DNA of 64,000 nt from Ashinkailepas kermadecensis. Lineage: Eukaryota; Arthropoda; Thecostraca; Neolepadidae. The stretch is from assembly GCA_034440615.1 (NCBI GenBank), contig JAOTOM010004306.1, positions 124,001 through 188,000 of the forward strand. Reading direction: 5' to 3'. The notes below the pieces were generated by a model that worked only from the letters and a program-made list of their open reading frames with translations, did no database searches and was not told where the DNA came from. The translations under genes were made by a program, and so were the position numbers. Shown in pieces: positions 26,701-38,700 of this stretch; within the stretch, counting starts at the first letter, position 1; each line of letters begins with the position of its first letter.

Positions 26701-29700
26701 TTGACTAATAGGGCTAGATCTTCCGAGTTTAGTCAGCATAACATATTTTTTTTTATTATTCTGTCATAGGTGGTCATGATGCAAGTTTCCATAAATGGGA
26801 ATATTCCGGTATCTGACAGTTATCGCTTTATCTTAGTGACGAAGCGATGTATGTACCAAGCGGCCCATCTGGACGGCAACTGAAAGCCGGTTATCCTCCC
26901 ATATTTGGTATTTGATGGATGAGCATGCTTGATACTTTTACAAACCCGATTAACTGGCCACAAAATTGGTGGACAACATATACGTGTTTACTGGTATAAT
27001 GTAATTTGGTACACTGTTATTTTAATTCCTACTAAACCATAAATAACAATATTTTGTGTTGGTTAAGGTACATCATTGCGTTCAGCGTCGTTTTCGTTGC
27101 GTTGAATTCCACCAGTCTCATACTTAAATTTGTGTTCGTTTCTGGCTGCAACTGCTATCACTTTCAAATTATTGTGAAGCGTATTTAATCACCTTCGCCA
27201 TACCGCTCTCCCTAGCGAGACGTTTTAGCTATTTTGTGTACGATGATTTAAAAATGGCCGCTTCACCTTGTTCTTACAGTAAGGAGTAGAACACTCGCGT
27301 GATGTTTTTTTTTCCACCACCTCATAATGAGTGATGAGGAGTGCACCCTCTCCATCCATGTGGTAAAGATACCCATTTGTGTCTTGGACGCAAATGGGTA
27401 CCGAAAGTAAAGAAACTAAATTTTTGCAGGACACGAAATTGCTAGTACTCCCTGATGTAGAAACGGAACCTTGTTATATCTTGTTTTAGATGTCACCTAA
27501 CAAGGATGTCCTTTTAGGTCTTTAACTCAATGAAGAACAATCCGAATTGTGCAAAAGTGTATATCGGTGCACTCACAATAATCAACTGCATCTTTTGGCT
27601 ATCTCGGAATTTTCATTCACGGCCTATTTGAAATCGTGACATCGTGACCTAAGATCACGTGACCTACCTTAACTTTCTGGACAATCACAATGCGATTGGA
27701 AAATGTAGAGAAATGACGTTCGATATTTGATCTTTCGAAGCAAAAAAAACCTAAAACTCTATAAACCCATTCTAAATGAGGCTTGTATGGCTGTTTTTGC
27801 GCTAGTTTATCGTGGATTGTTTTAATATGTGTTTAACGCGGTATATTACTGTAATCCAATCCTTGCACAACACACAACACAATCCTTGTAATCCAATCCT
27901 GGCATTCGAGGCACGTGCTTGGATGATAATGTTGGTTATCTTATCCTGAGTGTTGTGTTGCAGAAATATTCTAACTCGTGAGGTCAAAGGTTAAAAAGAA
28001 ATGGTAAAATATCTCCAAGTTGTGGTAGAAGATGATTTATGAGGTGTACCTTACGATGAATTACAAGGAGAGAGAAGCATCCACAACATAGCAATCGCAT
28101 TCTGATAGCCGAGGAACCATTCGCACAACCATTGATTGCATCGCGAAAATAAAAAGATGAGGTGAAAAATCAGGATGGGCACATACGAAGGGTGGCGCCT
28201 TGTTTGTGTGACCAGTGCTCACTGCTAACTCCCGCTGACCGTGCTGCCTGTGAAGCGAGAACATTTATCAGGATGTCGGACGCAGACAAGGTAAAAGTAA
28301 AGCTTTTTATGAGTCGGACCAGGTCAGCCGAATGTGTCTCGGCACAACAAACTGTGTCGCGGTCTGACAAACTGTTGGAACCAAACGTAGAGTTCAGAAA
28401 AGCTTGTTTTGGGAAACTTGTCTGAGATATATGACCTATACGAGTAGAACCATGAAAACCTTCGCACCGGCTTCTTAACCTTTGCTGCCGTTCGTCTGAA
28501 GTATTGCAGGCAGCAGTGGGACGCACTCGGTGTGCATGTGCACTTATCAAAACCCAAAATGCTCATGTTCGCTCTTGGCCTTCCCGGTCTCAAATTCCGT
28601 GACGTCCTCGATCACCATGTATGTGGCACGGAAAACCGTGATTGCATGATTCACAACTGTGAAGACTGCCCTGGTGAAGATGAACTTTCTGAGGATTATC
28701 CTCGCGGACAAATCAGGAGAAGTGAGTGAAGGTGATTCAGCACCAGATGATGACATGGATAATGAGATAAGGTACAACATTGGAGGAGGATGCATCGCTG
28801 TGTACTCGTAGAAATAGTCTAGACCAAAGAGGACAGCATGCGATATTTGAGCTAGCAAACCATGAAGCTGACCAGACACTACTTGCATCTACTGAGAAAT
28901 GCATCGGTTTTTCGTGACAAATAAGTACATAGTATATTTTGACATAACGTTGGTGAGCTGGTTATATGATGGCAAGAACCAGCCGACGGATGAGCTGGGT
29001 ACCCCAACTGCCGATGATTATCCGTTGGGGGGTCAGCACCTATGTCATCGTGTCCGCTTCCACACGACTACCGCACAGCACGCGATACCAGCATGTGTGC
29101 TGTGCACGTCCGGGACGCGACTGTTTACGGCGGAACTATCTCGCCGGCGCCAATGTGAGCACGCGGCGGGCTGGCGCCGCGTCGTCATGAACGTCGTCAC
29201 CGACATGAACGTCGTCACCATGAACGTCGTCACCCATATCCACTCGGGTTAGCCGAGGAACAGGCGGCGGGCACCTCCACTGCCGGACACTGGCGACCAC
29301 CTCCACTGCCGGACACTGGCGACCAATGCAGGGTGTGTGCTGTTGTGTGAAGTGTGACGCTCACGGTGCGTTTTTTGTCGCCATTGTTCCGCGCAATCCA
29401 CTGTGTGTGACGTTGCATATTGCACATCTTATGGCACCCTTACTTCCATTGATGTTTAAAAGGCGATGTTATGCTCTCCCGCGGGTTCCATACGTGTGGT
29501 TTTGCGAATTTTCGAATGATGCACTTCTCCATCTTGTTACATGACATGTATTGTGTGTCGCTGCGATATGTGAGACGTTTTGCCTTGGGCGTCCTCAGCC
29601 AGCCCACGTGTATTGTCGCCTGCCGGTGGCCAATATGTTCAGGTCCAGCCAATGTAGTCGCCCGGGTAAAAGCTACGTGATGATTATGGTCATGCTTCCC

Positions 29701-32700
29701 ATCCCAGCCGGCTGTTGTGAGGTTTTGTTGTGTATACATCGCGGTCCTATGCCATAACTTGATCCATGCGGTGACGATTCCTATGATTTCATTCATCGAA
29801 TGTGAAGTGTATGCGGTCCCCCTTTTCCCCTTTTTTTTCACGTTTCCCCTTTCCCCCTTCATTATTCACTGCACCACTAACCGATCAACAACACTGACCG
29901 ATCTGGTCCGTGTCACTGTCACGTCTGGTCCGTCACTGTCACGTCTGGTCCGTCACTGTCACGTCTGGTCCGTCACTGTGACGTCTGGTCCGTCACTGTG
30001 ACGTCTGGTCCGTCACTGTCACGTCTGGTCCGTCACTGTCACGTCTGGTCCGTCACTGTCACGTCTGGTCCGTCACTGTCACGTCTGGTCCGTCACTGTC
30101 ACGTCTGGTCCGTCACTGTCACGTCTGGTCCGTCGCTGTCACGTCTGATCCGTGTCACTGTCACGTCCGGTCCGTCACTGTCACGTCCGGTCCGTCACTG
30201 CCACGTCTGGTCAGTCACTGCCACGTCTGGTCAGTCACTGCCACGTCTTGTCCGTCACTGTCACGTCTGGTCCGTCACTGTCACGTCCGGTCCGTCACGG
30301 TCACGTTTGGTCCGTCACTGTCACGTCCGGTCCGTCACTGTCACGTCTGGTTCGTCACTGTCACGTCTGGTCCGTCACTGTCACGTCTGGTCCGTCACTG
30401 CCACGTCTGGTCCGTCACTGTCACGTCTGGTCCGTCACTGTCACGTCTGGTCCGTCACTGTCACGTCTGGTCCGTCACTGCCACGTCTGGTCCGTCACTG
30501 CCACGTCTGGTCCGTCACTGTCACGTCCGGTCCGTCACTGTCAAGTCTGGTCCGTCACTGTCACGTCTGATCCGTGTCACTGTCACGTCCGGTCCGTCAC
30601 TGTCACGTCCGGTCCGTCACTGCCACGTCTGGTCAGTCACTGCCACGTCTGGTCAGTCACTGCCACGTCTTGTCCGTCACTGTCACGTCTGGTCCGTCAC
30701 TGTCACGTCCGGTCCGTCACGGTCACGTTTGGTCCGTCACTGTCACGTCCGGTCCGTCACTGTCACGTCTGGTTCGTCACTGTCACGTCTGGTCCGTCAC
30801 TGTCACGTCTGGTCCGTCACTGCCACGTCTGGTCCGTCACTGTCACGTCTGGTCCGTCACTGTCACGTCTGGTCCGTCACTGTCACGTCTGGTCCGTCAC
30901 TGCCACGTCTGGTCCGTCACTGCCACGTCTGGTCCGTCACTGTCACGTCCGGTCCGTCACTGTCACGTCTGGTCCGTCACTGTCACGTCTGGTCCGTCAC
31001 TGCCACGTCTGGTCCGTCACTGCCACGTCTTGTCCGTCACTGTCACGTCCGGTCCGTCACTGTCACGTCCGGGTCACTGCCACGTCTGGTCTTTCGCTGT
31101 TACGTCTGGTCAGTCCCTGCCACGTCTGGTCCGTCACTGTTACGTCCGGTCCGTCACTGCCACGTCTGGTCTGTCGCTGCCACGTCTGGTCCGTCACTGG
31201 TTAGTCACTGTCCGTCATTGACCTGCCGTATGCTGCCGAGAAATGCATCCTAACCGTCTATTCCAGATCAACCCAACTTTATCTTTATGATCCACAAGTT
31301 CGCGGGAGAAATAGACGATGAGAAACGGTTCTTGTGCGACTGTTTTTCGATCGTACTCGGCTCGTCCACGGTCATATCCTGGAACGGGCTCCGTCACCTG
31401 CGAACGAGCTCCTACCTATATGTGACATGTGCTATGTCTGATTAGTTGTGCATGGCCTATTGCATTTCCCAGATAGTGTATCGAAAGACTTATTACGTCT
31501 TACTTACTTACCTAAGACTTACTTATTATTCGAAATATTGCGCTTGTTAAGGGTTAATCGAGCGCCAGAAAGCTTGCAAAATATTCCAGGGGACGGTATT
31601 CAGACCTGATGTGTATTATTTTGATTTTATATCCAATTCATGCCTTGTTGACGAAGTTTGGTACCGAGGTTGTTTCACCCTAGGTATATGCATCAGCTGG
31701 GCACATCCAGGGTAAACGCCAGGTCTCACCAGGAAGGCGTAGGCCACATCAGCTGCATGTTTTGGATTTTGCATGGGGATTTTCTTTTCTTTTCACGGAA
31801 GATATCAAAAGGAGCTTTGAACCGTTTTTTAACCACCGCCTTGGCGTGACGTTTGTTTCGCCACCTCGAGAACGCGTCCCTGTGAGGGACGCGCGAGGGC
31901 GTATGATCTGTGGACGCATCCGAGCGGGGTTCTTCGGTTCTCCCCGGGATGGTGCCTGGTTAGGCGTAAGTAGCTCGTGAGCCCATTAATCCTATTGTGT
32001 AATGCATGCAAGCTCATTCCGTTGTTAAGGAATCAAGTAATGGAATCGCTTATTCGCCCTCGTGAGATCTCGCCAGCCAATAAACCAATAACAAAATCGT
32101 CCGAAAGCTTGCATAGTTAACTATCTTGATATATAAACAAATTTAGAAATTTATAAATCCGCTGATGCAGGGTGTGATGATGTGTGTTGACCCACATTCG
32201 ATGTGACACCACTCAGTACCTGGCGCCGCCTCTGCGCGCGGTCCGCCGCCGCGGGACATGCTGACTGATTCGTTGTCCCGTGACCCGAGTGCTCAATAAA
32301 CCAGTTGGTACCGGACCGTAGCCGAGTATATTACATGGCGACCAGTGAGTGAACTGACCGGGTCTCTGAGGTTTGGTGTGTCAGTTTCGGTTTTCTTTGT
32401 GTACGGTGAAGACGAGTGATGGCGTTTATTGACAAAGCGCCGGAGTTTGATGTGTTAGTGGAGAGATTTGGCATATATAGCCGACGCATCGAACAGTTTT
32501 TCGTCGCGAATGGTATCAATGATGATCAAGTGGAGAAACGTCGCGCTATCTTTTTGAACGTTGTGGGTGCGAGCACGTTTAGCCTGGTCGAAGATTTGAT
32601 TGCCCCGAAGTCAGTACACGAAGTGTCGTACAAGGATTTGATTAAGCTGCTCTGCGACCATTTCGAGCCGGCGGATTCATCGATAGTTGCCCGCTTCCGT

Positions 32701-35700
32701 TTCAACTCGTGCATCCGTGAACGTGGCGAGTCCGTGCCGGTATACGTGGCTCGGTTGCGGAAGTTGGCAACGTCTTGCAAGTACGAGCCGTCTATTCTGG
32801 AAGAGATGCTTCGTGACCGCCTCGTCTGCGGTATTCAGAACCAGCCTCTGCAAACCAGATTGCTCAGCGAGCCTGGTTTGACTCTCAAGTCAGCGAACAC
32901 CATCGCCCAAGCCCACGAATCTGCCGCTGCCAGCGCTGCGGAGCTTTGCGGGAAGTCTGCCGTGTGTGACGTCATCGGCCGGCTCAGTGGTCGTGAATCA
33001 ATCGCCGTGCCGACTGGTGGTGACGTCATTCAGAGCGTGGATTCAGGTTCCCGGCCCTTTCAGCCGCGACCTGGGGTCGGCAGAGTGGTTGAGCAGCGGG
33101 CGCCGTGGCAGAGCTGGGGAGGCGTAATAGACAGGGCTCCGAGACACAGCGGGCCGGCGTTTCTGGATCGGTGCGCACGGTGTCACAGCCGCCGACACTC
33201 ACCTTCTGCGTGCCCCTTTAAAGCGTGCCGCTGTTTCCGATCCGGTGGAGAGGGGCACATCAGGAGAGCTTGTCGCGCGGCGGTACAGGCGCAGGAAATC
33301 TGTCACGTTTCAGGGGAGACGGTGGACAACAGTGCAATGGAGCTGACTTCAAGTGAGAATCGCCATTGTGACGGTGAGCGACAATCATACGATTTGTTTC
33401 GATCGCATTCGCAGTTCTCTGGGGGGTGGACGTAAACCACCGCTTATGGTTGAAGTGTCACTTGATGGTAGGGATGCCTGTATGGAGGTGGATACTGGGG
33501 CTGCGGTCAGTGTGTGTGTTCTGAGCAGGAGCTGTTGCGTCTGTGGGCTCCTGATACACCTGAACTAATACCCTGTGACTCCAGGCTTAGAACGTATAGT
33601 GGGGAGGTTCTGCCCGTGTGTGGCCAGATTGTCGTGGCAGTGAAATACGGGGATCAGTGTGGTCAGTTACCGTTGATTGTTGTTAAAGGGGAGGGGCCGA
33701 TGCTGTTTGGTCGCAACTGGCTGTCTCACCTCAGGCTCGATTGGCCTTCGATCTGCCATTTGTCGGGGAAGGGGGGCCTGAGTGAAACTCTAAGGGAGTT
33801 TGCTGAAGTGTTTGAGGATGGCCTGGACCGTTACAATGGAGAACAGGTCAGGATTTCAGTGGATCCAGATGTTCAGCCGAGATTCTTTAAGGCTCGGCAA
33901 GTTCCCCTGGCTTATAGAGAACAAGTCGACGCGCAGTTGGATGAGCAGATTAAGGAGGGTCTTTGGGAGCCTGTCACACACTCCAGGTGGGCAGCGCCGT
34001 TGGTCGTGGTCCCCCGGGCAGACAGAACTGTACGGATCTGTGGCGACTATCGCCTCACAGTAAACAAGGCTGCACCTGTTGAGCAGTATCCCCTCCCCCG
34101 TGTCGAGGAATTGACATTGAAGTTGGTGGGCAGTAAGGTTTTCTCAAAGATAGACCTGAAGTCTGCGTACAATCAACTCGTGGTAGAGGATGGGTCCCGA
34201 GAGTACTTGACTGTAAATACACATCGGGGCCTTCTTCGCCCCACCCGGCTCAGTTTCGGATATTCCTCTGCCCCGAGTCTCTTCCAGCGTACAATGGATA
34301 CCCTCCTGGCCGGTATTCCGGGTGTGTGTGTGTTTCAAGATGACATCGTTGTTGCGGGTAACTCAGCAGAGTCTCATCTGCAAGCTCTGCGTGAAGTGTT
34401 GCGCAGGCTGAAGGAGGCGGGCTTGCGCGTCAACAAACAGAAGTGCAAATTTGCTGTTGAGAGTGTGACCTATTTGGGTCATAAAGTCAGCGGCAGTGGG
34501 ATAGAGACGACTGTTGAGAAGGTAGGGGCCATTGTGGGCGCGCCCACTCCCTCCAACGTGGCAGAGCTGAGGAGTTGGTTAGGCTTGATCAACTTCTACT
34601 CCAAGTTTCTGTCAGGGCTGTCTACAAGATTGGCACCTCTGTATACCCTGTTGAAACGGGGACAAGCCTGGAAATGGACTCAGGCTGAGCATCAGGCTTT
34701 CTGCGAAGCGAAGCACCTGCTGAAAAGCCCACCTGTCCTGGCGCATTTTGATCCGAATCGACCTGTAGTCTTGGCATGTGATGCGAGTCCTGTCGGAATA
34801 GGTTGTGTCTTAAGCCAGCGATTCCAGCATGGGGAGCAGCCTGTGGCTTATTACTCTCGGTCTCTGAATGACACGGAGCGTCGATACTCCCAGACTGACA
34901 GAGAGGGTCTAGCGGTCCTTACTGGAGTGAAACACTTCCATTATTATGTAGCTGGCCGAACTTTCACTATCCGTACTGATCATAAGCCGCTTTTGGGCCT
35001 CCTTGGTGAGAATAAGCCTCTACCTCTGATGGCATCGCCGCGCGTGGTCCGTTGGGCGCTCATGCTGAGCGCGTATGATTACAGGCTCGAGTATGTGCCG
35101 GCTGCAAAGCAGGCACATTGCGATGCTCTGAGCCGGCTTCCGCTGCGGCACACTGTTGACTGTGCCATCTCCCCTCCGCCCGCTGAGACAATCCACTTGA
35201 TGGAGTTCTTGGATTCAACTCCTGTAACGGCTGATCAGATTAGCCTGTGGACTGCGAGAGACTCGGTGTTGTCGCAAGTGACTAAGTATGTCCGGGAGGG
35301 TTGGCCGACATCGGTTTTGTTGGGACCCGAGTTCGCTCCATACAAAACTCGGATATCTGAACTGAGTGTACAGGATGGCTGTCTGCTTTGGGGCTCCCGT
35401 GTTGTAATTCCGCCCCAGGGCCGTCCGCAAATTCTCAGGCTACTACATGATGGCCACTGTGGGGAGTCACGCACAACATCTTTCGCTAGAATGTATGTTT
35501 GGTGGCCAAAGCTAGATGACGACATCTCGAAAGTAACGAAACTCTGTGAGGTGTGTCAGGAACATAAAGCCAGTGCACCTGAAGTGCCCATTCACCCTTG
35601 GGTCTGGCCTGCGAAAGCGTGGCAGCGAGTTCATGTGGATTATTGTGGGCCTATCGATGGGTGGATGTTTCTGGTCATTACGGATGCCCATTCGAAGTGG

Positions 35701-38700
35701 ATGGATATATATCCTTCTCGCACAGCAACTTCATTAGGGACAATGGAGCTTCTGAGAGCGTCCTTTGCATCATGGGGAGTACCAACATTCTTGGTATCTG
35801 ACGGAGCCCAGTGTTTCATGTCAGGTGAATTTCAGACTTTTTGCCGTAAGAATGGCATAACCCACTTGACTTCCCCACCCTTGTCGCCCAAGAGCAACGG
35901 ATTGAGTGAGCGAAGTGTTCAGACTTTTAAATCGTCTTACCGGAAGCAAACGTCAGGCAGTCCTCAGACAAAGGTTTCACGGTTCCTATTCCGTTACCGG
36001 GCTACACCTCACTCCACAACCAGTGTCTCCCCAGCTGAGTTGTTTTTGGGTCGTCCCATGCGCACCCCACTCGACGTGGTGAAACCCGATTTGGAAAGAA
36101 AAGTGAGAATCCAGCAGGAAAAACAAAAATGTGTACGTGACAGGGGCACCCGAGACCGGTCGGTTGAGGTGGGACAGCCGGTGTATGTGTCGGCTGTTGA
36201 TCGTATCCGTGGTGGGGAAGGGAGACGTTGGTTGGCAGGTCACGTGACTGCCAAATCGGGACTTAAAATAACTGTGCGTCTGCAGGATGGCAGAGTGATT
36301 CAGAGGCATCTGGATCAGGTGAGACCGCGGCCGACGTGTACCGCCTCTGGTAGCGCGCCGAGCTCACCACTACCGTCGGCAGTGACTACTGTGCCGTTGT
36401 TTGTACCGTTCGTGCCGCCGGTAGCGTTGGCAACAACAACTGTGCCAGTTGAAGTTTGTACCCCGAGGACTCAGGCACACCTCGGTGCTCCGGGACTTAT
36501 GATTTACGTGTCAGACAAACGCTGAAGCAGCCCGATTGGTTAATGTATTCGTAATGTGATGCTGCACGTGTAAAGTACGTTTTTTTTTGTTTTGTTTTGC
36601 AGCTTTGACGTTAGGAGTTGCTCACATGGCGAAATAAGTAATTTCCGTATGTTTTGCTCTCTCTGCTTTTGAAGTATGTATTCGGGGTGGAAGTGTGATG
36701 ATGTGTGTTGACCCACATTCGATGTGACACCACTCAGTACCTGGCGCCGCCTCTGCGCGCGGTCCGCCGCCGCGGGGCATGCTGACTGATTCGTTGTCCC
36801 GTGACCCGAGTGCTCAATAAACCAGTTGGTACCGGACCGCCGCCGAGTATATTACACAGGGCACAAAGAAATGGGAGCAATTGCTACGAATTGACTTCAC
36901 ATTTAGTCACATTTAATATTGCTTTCAATCGTGGGCTGCTAAAGGTGAACATACAAACGATATGCGTATCCAGGGTAGCAGAAATTGGGAGAACACTTTT
37001 GACGAGCAAAATGGCTTTTTGTGACCACTTCAATTGTTCTTCTTAAACAAGAAGTATTTTAGTAATATGCCGAATGTTGCTCTACAAATGAAAACACACA
37101 CCATAGGCAACACCAGGTACCCACAAAAGCGATTGCCGCCTTATTTGTTTACCCTGGATCCGCCTCTGTCTGCAACATCTTGTGTATCAGTCAGTGCATA
37201 AAACAAGCGTAAAATATACGAGTTCTGCATGACCGACGCAGTCGATGCGCCCTTAAACTCCAATAACCAACTATGTGTGTATATGGTACATGAAATAAAA
37301 CAGGTTACTTGATTCTCCTAATTGGGACGCATAATCCGAAGTTCTGCAATCAAACCGGTGAGTCCGCCCTACCGCATAAACACATTTCGTAAGAACAGGA
37401 TGTCATGCCTGTACGTGACGATTGGACACAAATGTCATGTTATAAAAGCGAAGACGGTCCTGATGTGCCAGATATTCCGGTCTAGGTTCGTCACTACAGT
37501 GCGCAGCTGACCACATTAAAACGTGTGCTCTACCATGTCTATCCGGGCCAGATGTGCCGTGGCTGCGCCTGCCCCGATGACAGCAATATTCAAGACGAGA
37601 CCTGATGTTCACGTTATATGCAGTCAACAGAGCACGTTTATAAAATTTACTACTTGGCACTCCTGCTTGCATGGATCTATTAAACAGTCCCAGCGCCCGG
37701 TTCGCACTTGAGTCAGTTCTCTGTACATGCTGTGCGAATGTCAATTTGCTGCCCAGGTGCAACACCCGGGTCTCGCATCACAGTCTCATACTGCAGCGTC
37801 GTATCGTGCACTTTGTACTCGAAACACACAGGACTACGGCGGAGAGTCATTGTGAACGATCTGCATTTCAGAGGGTTTGAGGATAGCATGCAGTTCGCGA
37901 AACATCTGCAGAGGGAATCAATATATTTCTGCAGGTGCGTCGCCGCATTCACAGACGCTATCCTCCTAAGCATGTTGACGTCATGGGTAAAAATTGGACA
38001 TTCCGAGTCAATTCCAGGACGCAGATCGTTCACAAATAGAACAAATAACGGAGGCCAGCAAGCTCCCTTCCGGTACACGGGAAGTGACGTCAGCCCAGCC
38101 TGAGACCGCCCCGTTGAAGATCACTCGCTGCCGGCGACTAATCACGTATGAGCGGATCACAAATATAATTATGTCTGAAACATGATGTTTTCGAGCCTGT
38201 ATGGCAACAATTTCGGATTGACATTTTGAAAGGCTAAAGAGTAGCCAGTGTAGGTTCCATCCGTCTGGTAGCCGGCAGGGATCGAATCCCGGGCGTTCCT
38301 CGGGACAACTGGCAGGTTTGAAGCGCATGACTGTCAGGAGCCAGGTAACCTATAAAATTCACCCGACCTTTCTGCTGTAGCGCAGGTGGCCTAGCTCCGG
38401 CCTATGCTCCTGTGCATGGGTGGCCTCACCACGTTCCCTGTAGGCTGGGTGTCCTCACCACGTTCCTGTAGACCAGGTGACCTCACCACGATTATGTAGC
38501 CTGGGTGGCCTCACCACGCTCCTGTAGCCTGGGTGGCTTCACGAAGCTCCCTGTGGCATAGGTGACCTCACCGCGCTCCCTGTAGCCTGGGTGGCCACAC
38601 GATGCTCCCTGTGGCCTGGATGGCCTCACCGCGCTCCTGTAGCCTGGGTGGCCTCACCACAATTATGTAGCCTCGGTGGCCTCACTGCGATCCTGTAGCC

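Larger units (their letters stand above)
32173..36856 (+). mobile_element. Ty3/gypsy LTR retrotransposon (Mag-like), nearly intact
   Basis: Identical-length 163-bp LTRs (32173-32335 and 36694-36856) start TGTGATGATG and end TATATTACA. The 5-bp duplication CAGGG flanks it (32168-32172 and 36857-36861). The LTRs differ at about three bases, so the insertion is recent. A candidate primer-binding site TGGCGACCAGTGAG follows the 5' LTR, and a polypurine tract GGGGTGGAAG precedes the 3' LTR. Gag, protease and pol follow in order with no envelope gene. It sits in PUS10 intron E-F in the same orientation. Confidence 0.95.

Noticed and set aside
29998..31253. Open frame of 350 codons rich in VTSGPSLSRLVRHCH
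   Set aside because: A product of the 20-bp repeat, which reads without stops in all forward frames; no start context or conserved domain.
31240..31440. Open stretch PDQPNFIFMIHKFAGEIDDEKRFLCDC as a possible exon
   Set aside because: No matching donor, no recognised family, and it does not fit the order of PUS10 exons.
34144..36309. Minus-strand frames opposite the gypsy pol
   Set aside because: Shadow frames of a clearly coding plus strand.
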